This document shows, in pieces, positions 34,201-44,864 of a DNA stretch of 64,000 nucleotides; position 1 is the first letter of the stretch; each line of letters opens with the position of its first letter. Made by a program: the position numbers and the translations under genes. Below the pieces are notes generated by a model. The model was given only the letters and a program-made list of their open reading frames with translations, did no database searches and was not told the DNA's origin. Location: assembly GCF_001044425.1 (NCBI RefSeq), contig NZ_LFML01000056.1, forward strand, positions 25,387 to 89,386, read 5' to 3'. The DNA is from Streptomyces roseus. GTDB lineage: Bacteria > Actinomycetota > Actinomycetes > Streptomycetales > Streptomycetaceae.

Positions 34201-35910
34201 ATGCCTGCCAGAGCCGTCAGAGCTGCAACTCTCTTCGCCGCCACCGCCCTCGCCGCGGCCGCCCTCACCGGCCCGGCACCGCAGGCCGCCGCCGCGGCGC
34301 CCGGGACCAAGGACGTCACCGCCGTCCTCTTCGAGTGGCGCTTCGACTCCGTCGCCAGGGCCTGCACCGATGCGCTCGGGCCCGCCGGGTACGGGTACGT
34401 CCAGGTCTCGCCGCCCCAGGAGCACATCCAGGGCCCCCAGTGGTGGACCTCGTACCAGCCCGTCAGCTACAAGATCGCCGGACGGCTCGGCGACCGCGCC
34501 GCGTTCAAGGCCATGATCGACACCTGCCACGCCGCCGGGGTGAAGGTCGTCGCCGACTCCGTCATCAACCACATGGCCGCCGGCGACGGCGTCGGGACCG
34601 GCGGGTCCTCGTACACGAAGTACGGTTACCCCGGGCTCTATTCGGGCTCCGACATGGACGACTGCCGGACCACCATTTCCAACTACCAGGACCGCGCCAA
34701 CGTCCAGAACTGCGAACTCGTACAGCTCGCCGACCTCGACACCGGCGAGGACTACGTGCGGGGGCGGATCGCCGGGTACCTCAACGACCTGCTGTCGCTG
34801 GGCGTCGACGGCCTGCGGATCGACGCCGCCAAGCACATGCCCGCCGCCGACCTCGCCAACATCAAGTCCCGGCTGAGCAATCCTTCCGCCTACTGGAAGC
34901 AGGAGGCCATCCACGGGGCCGGCGAGGCCGTCTCACCCTCCGAGTACCTCGGCAACGGCGACGTGCAGGAGTTCCGCTACGCCCGCGACCTGAAGCGCGT
35001 CTTCCAGAACGAGAACCTCGCCTACCTGAAGAACTTCGGCGAGGCCTGGGGATACATGCCGAGCGCGCAGGCCGCCGTGTTCGTCGACAACCACGACACC
35101 GAGCGGGGCGGCGACACCCTCAACTACAAGGACGGCTCCGCCTACACCCTCGCCAGCGTCTTCATGCTGGCCTGGCCGTACGGATCCCCCGACGTGCACT
35201 CCGGGTACGAGTGGAGCGACAAGGACGCGGGCCCGCCCAACGGCGGCTCCGTGAAGGCCTGTTACGCCGACGGGTGGAAGTGCCAGCACGCCTGGCGGGA
35301 GATCTCCTCCATGGTCGCCTTCCGCAACGCCGCCCGCGGCCAGGCCGTCACCGACTGGTGGGACGACGGAGCCGACCGGATCGCCTTCGGGCGCGGGTCC
35401 AAGGCGTACGTCGCCATCAACCACGAGAGCGCGGCCCTCACCCGCACCTTCCAGAGCTCCCTCCCGGCCGGCGACTACTGCGACGTCCAGAGCGGGCGCA
35501 CCGTCAAGGTGAACACCGCCGGGCAGTTCACCGCCACCCTCGGCGCCGGTACCGCCCTCGCCCTGCATGCGGGCGCCCGTACCTGCGCCTCCGGCGGGAC
35601 CACGCCCCCGGCCGCGGTCGCGGGCGCCTCGTTCGCCGTCAACGCCACCACCGCCCTCGGACAGGACATCTACGTCACCGGGGACCGCGCGGAGCTCGGC
35701 GGCTGGAACACCGCGGGCGCCCTGAAGCTGGACCCGGCGGCGTACCCCGTGTGGAAGCTGGACGTGTCCCTCCCGGCCGGGACCGCGTTCTCGTACAAGT
35801 ACCTCCGCAAGGACGCCGCCGGGAACGTCACCTGGGAGAGCGGAGCCAATCGCACCGCGACCGTCCCGGCGAGCGGCCAGACCGTGCTGAACGACACCTG
35901 GCGCAACTGA
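34201..35910 (+). CDS. aml: Secreted alpha-amylase with starch-binding domain
   Basis: A 569-residue exported endo-alpha-1,4-glucanase. AGGAGG eight bases before ATG 34201 fixes the start. Signal peptide ~1-33 (AAAAAP cut region). The GH13 barrel covers ~35-385: GLRIDAAKH (Asp ~205), FGEAWGY (Glu ~280), [10 protein letters not shown] (Asp ~298). It is the bacterial/animal-like GH13 type with a [10 protein letters not shown] loop. A CBM20 starch-binding domain forms the last ~95 residues ([15 protein letters not shown] … SYKYLRKD). Length and order match known Streptomyces amylases. It cuts starch outside the cell, feeding the MalEFG importer. Confidence 0.95.
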   Translation: MPARAVRAATLFAATALAAAALTGPAPQAAAAAPGTKDVTAVLFEWRFDSVARACTDALGPAGYGYVQVSPPQEHIQGPQWWTSYQPVSYKIAGRLGDRAAFKAMIDTCHAAGVKVVADSVINHMAAGDGVGTGGSSYTKYGYPGLYSGSDMDDCRTTISNYQDRANVQNCELVQLADLDTGEDYVRGRIAGYLNDLLSLGVDGLRIDAAKHMPAADLANIKSRLSNPSAYWKQEAIHGAGEAVSPSEYLGNGDVQEFRYARDLKRVFQNENLAYLKNFGEAWGYMPSAQAAVFVDNHDTERGGDTLNYKDGSAYTLASVFMLAWPYGSPDVHSGYEWSDKDAGPPNGGSVKACYADGWKCQHAWREISSMVAFRNAARGQAVTDWWDDGADRIAFGRGSKAYVAINHESAALTRTFQSSLPAGDYCDVQSGRTVKVNTAGQFTATLGAGTALALHAGARTCASGGTTPPAAVAGASFAVNATTALGQDIYVTGDRAELGGWNTAGALKLDPAAYPVWKLDVSLPAGTAFSYKYLRKDAAGNVTWESGANRTATVPASGQTVLNDTWRN

Positions 35911-35945
35911 ACCCGACCGGACCCGACCGGACCCGACCGGACCCC
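35911..35945 (+). repeat. Three tandem copies of a 10-bp unit
   Basis: ACCCGACCGG three times exactly (35911-35940) plus a partial fourth unit. It begins right after the amylase stop codon and precedes its terminator. Confidence 0.85.
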
Positions 35946-35969
35946 ACGCCACCCCGCACCCCCCAGACC

Positions 35970-36012
35970 AGGGCCGCCCGGCGTTCCACCCCGCCACCAG
36001 CCGGGCGGCCCT
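35970..36012 (+). terminator. Terminator after alpha-amylase
   Basis: Perfect 13-bp arms (AGGGCCGCCCGGC from 35970, complement ending 36012) with a 17-base loop. It lies between the amylase and the amylopullulanase on the same strand. The pullulanase therefore probably has its own promoter or depends on read-through. Confidence 0.75.
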
Positions 36013-36044
36013 CGTCCCGCGCCCCGTACCCGAGGAGAACCGCC

Positions 36045-39000
36045 TTGATACGCCCCGCCGCAGGAGCGATCGCCGCCGCCCTGGCCGTGACGCTCCTGCC
36101 CGCCCTCCCGGCCGCGGCCGCCGCGCCGCCCGCCCCGCCCTCGGACGCGAAACTGGCCGCCGAGCCCGCCCGGCACGACCTGACCCGGGACCAGTTCTAC
36201 TTCGTCCTCCCGGACCGCTTCGCGAACGGCGATCCGCGCAACGACACCGGCGGCCTGACCGGCAGCCGGCTGGAGACCGGGCTGGACCCGACGGACAAGG
36301 GCTTCTACCAGGGCGGCGACCTCAAGGGGCTGACCGACCGGCTCGACTACATCAAGGGGCTCGGCACCACCGCCATCTGGATGGCGCCGATCTTCAAGAA
36401 CCAGCCGGTGCAGGGGAAGGGGGCCGGGGAGGTCTCCGCCGGCTACCACGGCTACTGGATCACCGACTTCACGCAGGTCGACCCGCACTTCGGCACCAAC
36501 GCCGACCTGGAGCGGCTGATCGACAAGGCGCACGCGAAGGGGATGAAGGTCTTCTTCGACGTCATCACCAACCACACCGCCGACGTCGTCGACTACCGCG
36601 AGCAGTCCTACTCCTACCTCTCCAAGGGGGCCTTCCCCTATCTGACGAAGGACGGGGTGCCGTTCGAGGACTCCGACTACGCGGACGGGAAGCGCACGTT
36701 CCCGCGCGTCGACACCGGGTCTTTCCCGCGGACCCCCTTCGTGCCCGACGCGAAGAAGAACCTGAAGGCTCCCGCCTGGCTCAACGACCCGACGATGTAC
36801 CACAACCGGGGCGATTCCACCTTCGCCGGGGAATCCTCCGACCAGGGCGACTTCTTCGGCCTCGACGACCTGTGGACCGAGCGTCCCGAGGTCGTCAGCG
36901 GGATGGAGAAGATCTACGAGAAGTGGGTCAAGGACTTCTCGATCGACGGCTTCCGCATCGACACGGTCAAGCACGTCAACACCGGGTTCTGGACCCAGTG
37001 GGCCACCGCCCTCGACAAGTACGCCGCCCAGCGCGGCCGGAAGAACTTCTTCATGTTCGGCGAGGTCTACTCCGCCGACACCGCGGTCACCTCCCCATAC
37101 GTGACGCAGGGCCGCCTCGACGCCACCCTCGACTTCCCGCTCCAGGACGCGATCCGCGCGTACGCCTCCCAGGGCGCGGGCGCCCCGCGGCTGGGCTCCG
37201 TACTGGCCGACGACTACCGGTACACCACGGACAAGGCGAACGCGTACGAGCAGGTCACCTTCCTCGGCAACCACGACATGGGCCGCTTCGGGACCTTCCT
37301 GAAGCAGGACCGGCCGGGGGCGGGGGAGCAGGAACTGCTGGACCGCTACCGGCTCGCCAACGAGCTGATGTTCTTCTCCCGGGGCAACCCGGTGATCTAC
37401 TCCGGTGACGAGCAGGGCTTCACGGGCGCCGGCGGTGACAAGGACGCGCGGCAGCCGCTGTTCGCCACGAAGATCGCCGACTACCTGGACGACGACCAGC
37501 TCGGAACGGTGCGCACGCATGCGAGCGACGCTTACGATCCGGGACACCCGCTCTACCAGCAGATCAGTGCTCTCTCGAAGCTGACCAAGGAACACCCGGC
37601 GCTACGGGACGGCGTCCAGAGCGAACGTCTCGCCGACGGGTCCGTCTACGCCTTCGCCCGCACCGACACCCGGTCCCGCACCGAGTACCTCGTCGCCGCC
37701 AACAATGCCGCCGAAGCCCGCACCGTCGAACTCGACGCCCCGGCCGGCGCCCAGTACCGCACCCTCTACGGCGGCACCGCGCTGCTGCGCGCCTCCTCGG
37801 CCGGCAAGCTCACCGTCACCGTCCCCGCCCTCGGCTCGGTGGTCCTCCAGGGCGCCGCTCCCCTCGCCGCCCCCGCCGCCAAGCCCGCCCTCACCCTCAA
37901 GGCCCCGGCCGCCGGAGCGGCCGGGACCGTCGAGCTCTCCGCCGAGGTCACCGGCGGCGGCCTGAACCGGGTCGTCTTCGCCGCCCAGACCGGCACCGGC
38001 ACGTGGCAGGTCCTCGGCTCCGCCGACCACGCCCCGTACAAGGTCACCCAGCACATCGACGCCACGACGCCGGCCGGCCCCGCCCTGCGCTACAAGGCGG
38101 TCGTGGTGGACGCCTCCGGCCGCACCGCGAGCGCCCTCGCCGAGTCCGTCTCCGGCCTGACCCCGCCCTCGCCGGTCCCCACCGCCACCCAGCGCGACTA
38201 CGCGGTCGTCCACTACCGCCGCGCCGACGGCGACTACACGAACTGGCGCCTGTACGCCTGGGGCGACCTGGCCGACGGCGAGGCCACCCCCTGGCCGGCC
38301 GGCCACGACTTCACCGGCCGCGACGCGTACGGGGCCTTCGCCTACGTCCGCCTCAAGCCCGGCGCCTCCTCCGTCGGTTACCTCGTCATCGACAAGGACG
38401 GCAACAAGGACGTCACCGCCGACCGCACCCTCGACGTGACCAAGAGCGGCGAGGTCTGGCTGGAGCAGGGCAAGGTGGCGGCCACCACCGACCGCCCCGC
38501 CTACCCGCCCCAGGACCAGGCCAAGGCCGTCCTGCACTACCAGCGCCCCGACGGCGCCTACGACGGCTGGGGCCTGCACGTGTGGACCGGGGCCGCGAAC
38601 CCCACCGACTGGTCCAAGCCGCTGATGCCCGCCCGCACCGACTCCTACGGCGCCGTGTACGAGGTCCCGCTCGCGGCCGGGGCGACCAGCCTCGGCTACA
38701 TCCTCCACAAGGGCGACGAGAAGGACCTCCCCACCGACCAGTCCCTCGACCTGAAGGCCACCGGCCACGAGGTCTGGATGCTGGGAGGCCGGGCCCCCTA
38801 CCTCCTCCCGCAGCCCGCCGGCTCCTCCGCCGCCCTCGACCTCACCAAGTCCGAGGCCGTCTGGATCGACCGCGACACCGTCGCCTGGAACGCCCCCGCC
38901 GCGGCCGCCTCCACCGAGCTCCTCGCCTCCCGCGAGGGCACCGTCACCGCCGCCGACGGCGTGCTGCACGCGGACGGCGCACAGTGGCTGCGCCTGGCCA

Positions 39001-41396
39001 GGGCCGAGCTCACCGCCGCCCAGAAGCAGAAGTTCCCGCACCTCGCGACGTACGCCGCCTTCACCGTGGACCCGCGCGACCGGGGCCGCGTACGCGAGGC
39101 CCTGCGCGGCCAGCTCGTCGCGAGCGCCCGCACCGCGAACGGCGCCGTCCTCGCCGCGACCGGCGTCCAGCTCGCCGGCGTCCTCGACGACCTGTACGCG
39201 AACAACGCCCCCCTCGGCCCCGTCTTCAAGGACGGCCGCCCCACCCTCTCCGTCTGGGCGCCCACGGCACGGCAGGTGGCCCTCGAACTCGACGGCCGCA
39301 CCGTCCCCATGCGCCGCGACGACGCCACCGGCGTCTGGTCGGTGCGCGGCGAGCGCGGCTGGAGCGGCAAGCCCTACCGCTACGCCGTCACCGTCTGGGC
39401 CCCGAGCACCGGCCGGATGGTCCACAACCGCGTCACCGACCCGTACTCCACCGCCCTGACCACCGACTCCACCTACAGCCTGGCCGTCGACCTGGCCGAT
39501 CCGAAGCTGGCCCCGCCCGGCTGGCGCGGCCTGCGCAAGCCCGCGCCCGTCCCCTTCACCTCCGCGCAGATCCAGGAGCTCCACATCCGCGACTTCTCGG
39601 TCGCGGACCCCACGAGCACCCATCCCGGCCAGTACCTGGCCTTCACCGACACCGCCTCGGCGGGCATGCGGCACCTGCGCGAGCTGGCCGCCTCCGGCAC
39701 CTCGTACGTCCACCTCCTGCCCGCCTTCGACATCGGCACGATCCCGGAGAAGGCCTCCGACCGCACCGAACCCGCCTGCGACCTGTCGGTGTACGCGCCG
39801 GACTCGCCCGAGCAGCAGGCCTGCGTGGCCGCCGCGGCCGCGAAGGACGCCTACAACTGGGGCTACGACCCGCTGCACTACACCGTGCCGGAGGGCTCGT
39901 ACGCGAGCGATCCCAACGGCACGGCCCGCACCGTCGAGTTCCGCAGGATGGTCCAGTCGCTGAACGGGGCCGGGCTGCGGACCGTCATGGACGTGGTCTA
40001 CAACCACACCGTGGCCGCCGGCCAGTCGGACAAGTCGGTCCTGGACCGCATCGTGCCGGGCTACTACCAGCGGCTGCTGGCGGACGGCTCCGTGGCCACC
40101 TCCACCTGCTGTGCCAACACCGCGCCCGAGAACGCCATGATGGGCCGGCTCGTCGTGGACTCGATCGTCACCTGGGCCAAGGAGTACAAGGTCGACGGCT
40201 TCCGCTTCGACCTGATGGGCCACCACCCCAAGGCGAACATCCTCGCCGTGCGCCAGGCCCTCGACGCGCTGACCGTCGCCAAGGACGGCGTCGACGGCAA
40301 GAAGATCATCCTGTACGGGGAGGGCTGGAACTTCGGGGAGGTCGCCGACGACGCCCGCTTCGTCCAGGCCACCCAGAAGAACATGGCCGGCACCGGCATC
40401 GCCACCTTCTCGGACCGCTCGCGCGACGCGGTGCGCGGCGGCGGCCCCTTCGACGAGGACCCGCGCGTCCAGGGCTTCGCCTCGGGCCTGTTCACCGCCC
40501 CGAACGCCTCGCCCGCCAACGGCACCGCGGACCAGCAGCGGGCCCGCCTGCTGCACGCCCAGGACCTGATCAAGGTCGGGCTGTCCGGCAACCTCGCCTC
40601 GTACGCCTTCACCGACAGCGCGGGCAAGCCCACCAAGGGCTCCGAGGTGGACTACAACGGCTCCCCGGCCGGGTACGCGGCGGCCCCCGGTGACGCCCTC
40701 GCCTACGCCGACGCCCACGACAACGAGACCCTGGCCGACGCCCTGGCGTACAAGCTGGCGCCGGGCACCTCGGCCCCGGACCGGGCCCGCATGCAGGTCC
40801 TGGCGATGGCCGTCGGCACCCTCTCGCAGGGCCCGTCCCTGTCCCAGGCCGGTACGGACCTGCTCCGCTCGAAGTCCCTGGACCGCAACTCCTACGACAG
40901 CGGCGACTGGTTCAACGCCATCCACTGGGACTGCCGCCAGGGCAACGGCTTCGGGCGCGGCCTGCCGCCGGCCGCCGACAACGGCTCCAAGTGGGTCTAC
41001 GCGAAGCCGCTGCTGGCCGCCGGCAAGGCGCCGGGCTGCGCCGAGATCACGGGGGCCTCGGCCGCCTACCGCGACCTGCTGCGCATCCGTACGACCGAAC
41101 CCGCCTTCGCCCTCACCACGCCCGCGGCGGTCCAGGCCGCGCTGGCCTTCCCGCTCTCCGGCAAGGACGAGACCCCCGGGGTGATCACCATGACCCTCGG
41201 CGACCTGGTGGTGGTGTTCAACGCCACCCCCGCCGCCCAGTCCCAGCGCGTCCCGGCCCTCGCGGGCACCGCGTACACCCTGCACCCGGCCCAGGCGGCC
41301 GGGTCCGACGCCGCGGTCAGGCAGGCCGCGTACGACGTGCGGACGGGAGAGTTCACGACCCCGCCCCGAACGGTCGCCGTCTTCAAGCGGCCCTGA
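36045..41396 (+). CDS. pulA: Secreted bifunctional amylopullulanase
   Basis: A 1783-residue exported enzyme with two GH13 units. TTG 36045 is the start: GAGGAG lies seven bases before it and a signal peptide follows directly ([20 protein letters not shown]). The first GH13 unit (~45-500) has GFRIDTVKH (~302), FGEVYSAD (~336) and GNHDMGRF (~406). A beta-rich Ig-like region follows, then two pullulanase-associated modules of CBM41 type ([19 protein letters not shown] ~718; [18 protein letters not shown] ~826). The second GH13 unit is a true pullulanase: CBM48-like [11 protein letters not shown] (~1067), [17 protein letters not shown] (~1270), [11 protein letters not shown] (~1383), YGEGWNFG (~1422) and [12 protein letters not shown] (~1553), ending in a DUF3372-type tail. 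It removes alpha-1,6 branches and cuts alpha-1,4 links. Confidence 0.95.
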   Translation: MIRPAAGAIAAALAVTLLPALPAAAAAPPAPPSDAKLAAEPARHDLTRDQFYFVLPDRFANGDPRNDTGGLTGSRLETGLDPTDKGFYQGGDLKGLTDRLDYIKGLGTTAIWMAPIFKNQPVQGKGAGEVSAGYHGYWITDFTQVDPHFGTNADLERLIDKAHAKGMKVFFDVITNHTADVVDYREQSYSYLSKGAFPYLTKDGVPFEDSDYADGKRTFPRVDTGSFPRTPFVPDAKKNLKAPAWLNDPTMYHNRGDSTFAGESSDQGDFFGLDDLWTERPEVVSGMEKIYEKWVKDFSIDGFRIDTVKHVNTGFWTQWATALDKYAAQRGRKNFFMFGEVYSADTAVTSPYVTQGRLDATLDFPLQDAIRAYASQGAGAPRLGSVLADDYRYTTDKANAYEQVTFLGNHDMGRFGTFLKQDRPGAGEQELLDRYRLANELMFFSRGNPVIYSGDEQGFTGAGGDKDARQPLFATKIADYLDDDQLGTVRTHASDAYDPGHPLYQQISALSKLTKEHPALRDGVQSERLADGSVYAFARTDTRSRTEYLVAANNAAEARTVELDAPAGAQYRTLYGGTALLRASSAGKLTVTVPALGSVVLQGAAPLAAPAAKPALTLKAPAAGAAGTVELSAEVTGGGLNRVVFAAQTGTGTWQVLGSADHAPYKVTQHIDATTPAGPALRYKAVVVDASGRTASALAESVSGLTPPSPVPTATQRDYAVVHYRRADGDYTNWRLYAWGDLADGEATPWPAGHDFTGRDAYGAFAYVRLKPGASSVGYLVIDKDGNKDVTADRTLDVTKSGEVWLEQGKVAATTDRPAYPPQDQAKAVLHYQRPDGAYDGWGLHVWTGAANPTDWSKPLMPARTDSYGAVYEVPLAAGATSLGYILHKGDEKDLPTDQSLDLKATGHEVWMLGGRAPYLLPQPAGSSAALDLTKSEAVWIDRDTVAWNAPAAAASTELLASREGTVTAADGVLHADGAQWLRLARAELTAAQKQKFPHLATYAAFTVDPRDRGRVREALRGQLVASARTANGAVLAATGVQLAGVLDDLYANNAPLGPVFKDGRPTLSVWAPTARQVALELDGRTVPMRRDDATGVWSVRGERGWSGKPYRYAVTVWAPSTGRMVHNRVTDPYSTALTTDSTYSLAVDLADPKLAPPGWRGLRKPAPVPFTSAQIQELHIRDFSVADPTSTHPGQYLAFTDTASAGMRHLRELAASGTSYVHLLPAFDIGTIPEKASDRTEPACDLSVYAPDSPEQQACVAAAAAKDAYNWGYDPLHYTVPEGSYASDPNGTARTVEFRRMVQSLNGAGLRTVMDVVYNHTVAAGQSDKSVLDRIVPGYYQRLLADGSVATSTCCANTAPENAMMGRLVVDSIVTWAKEYKVDGFRFDLMGHHPKANILAVRQALDALTVAKDGVDGKKIILYGEGWNFGEVADDARFVQATQKNMAGTGIATFSDRSRDAVRGGGPFDEDPRVQGFASGLFTAPNASPANGTADQQRARLLHAQDLIKVGLSGNLASYAFTDSAGKPTKGSEVDYNGSPAGYAAAPGDALAYADAHDNETLADALAYKLAPGTSAPDRARMQVLAMAVGTLSQGPSLSQAGTDLLRSKSLDRNSYDSGDWFNAIHWDCRQGNGFGRGLPPAADNGSKWVYAKPLLAAGKAPGCAEITGASAAYRDLLRIRTTEPAFALTTPAAVQAALAFPLSGKDETPGVITMTLGDLVVVFNATPAAQSQRVPALAGTAYTLHPAQAAGSDAAVRQAAYDVRTGEFTTPPRTVAVFKRP

Positions 41397-41406
41397 CACA
41401 GCGGAG

Positions 41407-41444
41407 GAGGGGGCGGTGGGGACCACGGTCCGCACCGCCCCCTC
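41407..41444 (+). terminator. Terminator after amylopullulanase
   Basis: Perfect 12-bp stem (GAGGGGGCGGTG at 41407-41418, complement at 41433-41444) with a further inner GGACC/GGTCC pairing. It starts 10 bp after the pulA stop. A second, bulged hairpin (GCCTCC/GGAGG, ~41474-41498) lies just beyond the GNAT domain end and could serve that gene. Confidence 0.8.
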
Positions 41445-41513
41445 GGCCTGTCCGGCGCCGCCGGAGACCGCCTCCCGCACTCGGAGGAGGCGGGGTCGCC
41501 GCCCTCCTACGGC

Positions 41514-42029
41514 GAGACGGCGCTCCAGCAGGATCACCCCGTACACCCGGCCGTCCTTTCCCTGCTTCGAGGGGAATTCGCCGACCACCCGGTAGCCGCA
41601 GCCGCGGTAGTACGAGAGCAGCCTCGGGTTGGTGGAGACGCAGTCCAGGCGGGCGCGATCGCGGCCGGTGCCCGCGATCCGGCTCTCGGCGTGCTCCAGG
41701 AGCAGGCGCCCCGTCCCGGGCGACGCCGTCTCGCGGTCCACCATCAGCCGGTGCACGTAGCCGGCGACCGGCGGCTGGACGCCCCAGGCCTCCTCGTCGG
41801 ACCACCACAGCTCGTACGCCCCGATGATCAGCCCGTCGGCGTCCCCGGCGAGCCACACCTCGCCCTCGCGCATCTTCGCCAGGAAGTGCGCGGCGTCCTT
41901 GTCCCCGGGCTTCCACTGGTCGATCCCGTGCTTGCGCATCCACCGGGCGGCCTGGTCGTGCAGGGCCACCAGGGTGGCGGCGTCCTTCTCCACGGCACGC
42001 CGGAACAGGATCCCGTCATTAATGATCAC
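41514..42029 (-). CDS. GNAT-family N-acetyltransferase lacking an in-frame stop
   Basis: The coordinates give the recognisable domain only (172 codons from GTG 42029). The protein is a GNAT acetyltransferase: DGLIIGAYELWW, YVHRLMVDRETASPGTGRLLLEHA (acetyl-CoA loop, degenerate) and LDCVSTNPRLLSYYRGCGYR are the family motifs. Homologues end soon after YGVILLERRL. Here the frame has no stop there and runs on antisense through pulA to 37602, which is not believable. A TAG exists one frame away, seven codons past the domain, and a hairpin follows, so a small indel at the 3' end is likely. It lies 22 bp after the TetR gene on the same strand. Confidence 0.7.
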
Positions 42030-42051
42030 GGGCGCATTATCACGCGGATGA

Positions 42052-42774
42052 TCACCGGGGGGCGGGAACGCCGGCCCCCGCGGCCGGCGGGACGAGCCCG
42101 ACGAGCCGCCCGACCAGCTCCCCGAACGGCCCGTCGGCTGGCTCGTCGGCGAGGATCCGGCCGAGGATGGCGGCCATCTCCGCGTCGTACGCGGCCGATA
42201 CGGCGGCCAGCGCGGCGAAGTCGTGCACGAGCTGCAGCTCCAGCTCGGCCCGCGGGATCTTCCGCCCCTCCAGCCAGATCAGCGCGGTGGACTCCGCCAG
42301 CGACACCCAGGACCGCACCACGAGTTCCAGGCGGGCGGGCGGGTCCTCGATGCCGATGTGCGTCACGATCTGCTCGTACGCGGCCTGCCGGACCTCGTCG
42401 ATCATCGCGTTGGTCCGGTTGCTCCCGACGGCCGGGCCGCCGCGCATCAGCGCCGAGAAACCGGGCCCGTGGTCGTCGACGAACGCGAAGAACCGGCCCA
42501 TGACGCGCAGCAGCCGCGCCCCGAGGGGACCCTCCTTCGGCTCCACGAAGCGCTGCGCGAGCTCGTCGGCGGCCCGCCGCAGAGCGGCCTCGTACAGGCT
42601 CAACTTGCCAGGGAAGTAGTGGTAGACGAGCGGCCGCGATATCCCCGCGGCCGCCGCGATCTCGTCGATCGACACGTCGTCGGGCGACCTGAGGCTGAAC
42701 AGCTCCAGGGCCACCCCGATCAGCTGCTGCCGCCGCTCCTCGACACCCATCCTGCGCCGCGTCCCGGTAGTCAT
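42052..42774 (-). CDS. TetR/AcrR-family transcriptional regulator
   Basis: A 240-residue protein, start ATG 42774 (MTTGTRRRMGV). The HTH is at ~12-60: RRQQLIGVALELFSLRSPDD, then IDEIAAAAGISRPLVYHYFPG. The ligand domain carries acidic and hydrophobic helices. The ferredoxin reductase lies 31 bp upstream on the same strand, and GNAT follows 22 bp downstream. It may control the hydrolase-reductase pair, the GNAT gene, or itself. No palindrome was found to settle this. Confidence 0.88.
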   Translation of the reverse strand: MTTGTRRRMGVEERRQQLIGVALELFSLRSPDDVSIDEIAAAAGISRPLVYHYFPGKLSLYEAALRRAADELAQRFVEPKEGPLGARLLRVMGRFFAFVDDHGPGFSALMRGGPAVGSNRTNAMIDEVRQAAYEQIVTHIGIEDPPARLELVVRSWVSLAESTALIWLEGRKIPRAELELQLVHDFAALAAVSAAYDAEMAAILGRILADEPADGPFGELVGRLVGLVPPAAGAGVPAPR

Positions 42775-42805
42775 GCGCAACACCCTACTGGGCCCGCGGC
42801 AGCGC

Positions 42806-43855
42806 TCAGAGGTCGAGGACCAGGTGGTCGGTGCGGGCGCGGGACACGCACAGGAGCATCGAGTCCTCGCGCTCCTGGTCCGTGAGGAGGGTGTCGCGGT
42901 GGTCCACCTCGCCCGCGAGGACGCGGTGTTGGCAGGTGCCGCAGAAGCCCTGGGCGCAGGAGTACGGGGTGTCGGGGAGCTCCCTGCGGACCGCGGTCAG
43001 GGTGGATTCGTCCCTCCCGACCTCGATCGTGCGGCCCGAGCGGTGGAGTTCGACGGTGAAGGGGTGCGAGGCGCCGGTCGTGGGGGCGGTGGCCGTGAAG
43101 CGCTCCAGGTGGACCGGCGCGTGGGGGGCGGCCGCCGCTTCGACCGCCTCCATCAGGGGTTCCGGGCCGCAGCAGTAGACCAGGGTGCCGGGGGCCGCCC
43201 CGGTGAGCGGGGTGAGATCGGGCAGGCCGGCCTCGTCCTGCGCGGTGACGGTGACCCGGGGCCCGTACGCCTCCAGTTCGGCGAGGAACGGCATCGAGGA
43301 GCGCGAGCGGCCGCCGTACAGGAGGGTCCACTCCGCACCCGCCGCCTCCGCCGCCCGCAGCATCGGCAGGACGGGCGTGATGCCGATCCCGCCCGCGACG
43401 AACGCGTACGAGGGGGAGGGCACGAGGGGGAAGCGGTTGCGGGGCGGGCGCACGGGCAGCTCCGCGCCCTCCACCAGCTGGGCGTGCGCCTCGCGGGAGC
43501 CGCCGCGGCCGTCCTCGACCAGCCGGATCGCGATCGTGTAGCGGCCGGCGTCCGCCGGGTCGCCGCAGAGGCTGTACTGGCGGATCAGGCCGGAGGGCAG
43601 CTGTACGTCCACATGGGCGCCCGGGGTCCACGGCGGGAGCTCCGGGGAGGCCAGGGTCAGCAGCAGCACCCCCTGCGCGGGTTCGGCGCGGGACACGATC
43701 AGCGCGGGCAGCCAGCGGCGCGGGGAGTGGCCCGAGACCGGGGTCTCCAGCGCCGGGAGGGGCCACAGCGGGGAGCGGGCGATGCGCCCCTTCAGGGCGC
43801 GCCGGGTCAGCAGCGCCACGCCCGCCACCGCCGCCAGCTTCAGGGCGCGGCTCAT
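42806..43855 (-). CDS. Ferredoxin-NAD(P) oxidoreductase with 2Fe-2S domain
   Basis: A 349-residue electron-transfer protein of the phthalate dioxygenase reductase type. ATG 43855 overlaps the upstream hydrolase stop (ATGA). Order: short basic/hydrophobic N-terminus, FMN/FAD barrel (IRQYSLCGDPAD, ~95), NAD domain (FVAGGIGITPVLPML, ~150; YCCGPEPLMEAV, ~230), then a plant-type 2Fe-2S ferredoxin (SCAQGFCGTCQHRVL … LLCVSRA). The cysteine spacing C-x4-C-x2-C…C is intact. It passes electrons from NAD(P)H to an oxygenase. The coupled hydrolase-like diiron protein is the obvious partner. Confidence 0.92.
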   Translation of the reverse strand: MSRALKLAAVAGVALLTRRALKGRIARSPLWPLPALETPVSGHSPRRWLPALIVSRAEPAQGVLLLTLASPELPPWTPGAHVDVQLPSGLIRQYSLCGDPADAGRYTIAIRLVEDGRGGSREAHAQLVEGAELPVRPPRNRFPLVPSPSYAFVAGGIGITPVLPMLRAAEAAGAEWTLLYGGRSRSSMPFLAELEAYGPRVTVTAQDEAGLPDLTPLTGAAPGTLVYCCGPEPLMEAVEAAAAPHAPVHLERFTATAPTTGASHPFTVELHRSGRTIEVGRDESTLTAVRRELPDTPYSCAQGFCGTCQHRVLAGEVDHRDTLLTDQEREDSMLLCVSRARTDHLVLDL

Positions 43856-44748
43856 GCGGCGGCACCGCCGTTCGCGCCGGGGGAGGAGGCCAGGTAGGCC
43901 ACTGCCTGGGCCGTGGAGCCCTCCTGGGAGGGGTGGTACGTACGGGAGAGGTACGTCGGGATCGACTTGAGCATCGCGCCCGCCGAGGGCAGCGTCCCCT
44001 GCCGGCCCGCTCGGAAGAACTGGCCGAGCGAGGCCTTGGCGGCGGGCAGCTCCGGGTCGTTCTCCATGAAGAAGCGGGTGCCCCGCTGCCAGAGGAAGAC
44101 GAGCGCCGTGAACGCCGTGGCCCAGGTCCTGGCCCGCCGGTGGTAGCCGCCGTCCACGTGCATGAAGAGGTCGAAGGCCACCGAGCGGTGCTCCACCTCC
44201 TCCGCGCCGTGCCAGCGCAGCAGGTCCAGCATCACGGGGTCCGCGCCCCGGCGGTCCAGTTCGTCCGCGTTGAGCACCCAGTCCCCGAGGAACGCCGTGT
44301 AGTGCTCGATCGCCGCGATCAGCGCGACCCGCTCCATGAGCCACCAGTGGCGGGCCTTGCCCGGCGGCAGGGTCCGGTCGCCGAGCAGCTTCTCGAAGAG
44401 CCAGTCCACCTGCGCCGTGTAGGGCGTCGGGTCCAGGCCCAGCCGCTTCAGGTGGGGGAGCACGTCGTCGTGGGCGGCGGCGTGCATGGCCTCCTGGCCG
44501 ATGAACCCGACGACGTCCGCACGCAGTCGTTCGTCCTTGATGTACGGGAGCACCTGCTTGTAGACGTGCACGAACCAGCGCTCGCCCGCGGGCAGCAGCA
44601 GGTGCAGCACGTTGATGGTGTGCGTGGCGAACGGGTCGCCGGGCAGCCAGTGGAGCGGGGTGTCCTCCCAGCCGAAGGACACGTTCCGCGCCTTGAGCTC
44701 GATGTGCTCCGACGCCACGGGGGCGGGGGCGGGCGGCGTATTAGACAT
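43852..44748 (-). CDS. Predicted metal-dependent hydrolase (PF10118), diiron-like
   Basis: A 298-residue all-helical protein. Conserved acidic/His patches suggest a ferritin-like diiron site: GQEAMHAAAHDD (~90), AAIEHYTAF (~150), WHGAEEVEHRSVAFD (~190). ATG 44748 has no ribosome site and may be leaderless. It overlaps the ferredoxin reductase gene by four bases. The family is named a hydrolase, but the coupling to a reductase suggests an oxygen-using diiron enzyme. The substrate is unknown. Confidence 0.8.
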   Translation of the reverse strand: MSNTPPAPAPVASEHIELKARNVSFGWEDTPLHWLPGDPFATHTINVLHLLLPAGERWFVHVYKQVLPYIKDERLRADVVGFIGQEAMHAAAHDDVLPHLKRLGLDPTPYTAQVDWLFEKLLGDRTLPPGKARHWWLMERVALIAAIEHYTAFLGDWVLNADELDRRGADPVMLDLLRWHGAEEVEHRSVAFDLFMHVDGGYHRRARTWATAFTALVFLWQRGTRFFMENDPELPAAKASLGQFFRAGRQGTLPSAGAMLKSIPTYLSRTYHPSQEGSTAQAVAYLASSPGANGGAAA

Positions 44749-44805
44749 GGCGTCAATGTACTGAGGGGTAGGGGCGAGGAAAACCCCTCTGCGCCCCTCA
44801 AGTTC

Positions 44806-44843
44806 GAAGGCCCCCGGTGCGTGGCGCACGCCCGGGGGCCTTC
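44806..44843 (-). terminator. Terminator after the lipoprotein gene
   Basis: GAAGGCCCCCGG pairs with CCGGGGGCCTTC around an inner GTGCG/CGCAC stem. It lies 22 bp past the end of the lipoprotein gene and before the hydrolase promoter, all on the minus strand. Confidence 0.8.
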
Positions 44844-44864
44844 CTGCTCACCTGCCCGCCGCGG

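Noticed and set aside
37602..42029. A 1475-codon minus-strand frame across pulA
   Set aside because: All but the first ~172 codons are antisense to a well-supported amylopullulanase; composition is Gly/Ala/Val/Arg-rich typical of GC-rich chance frames.
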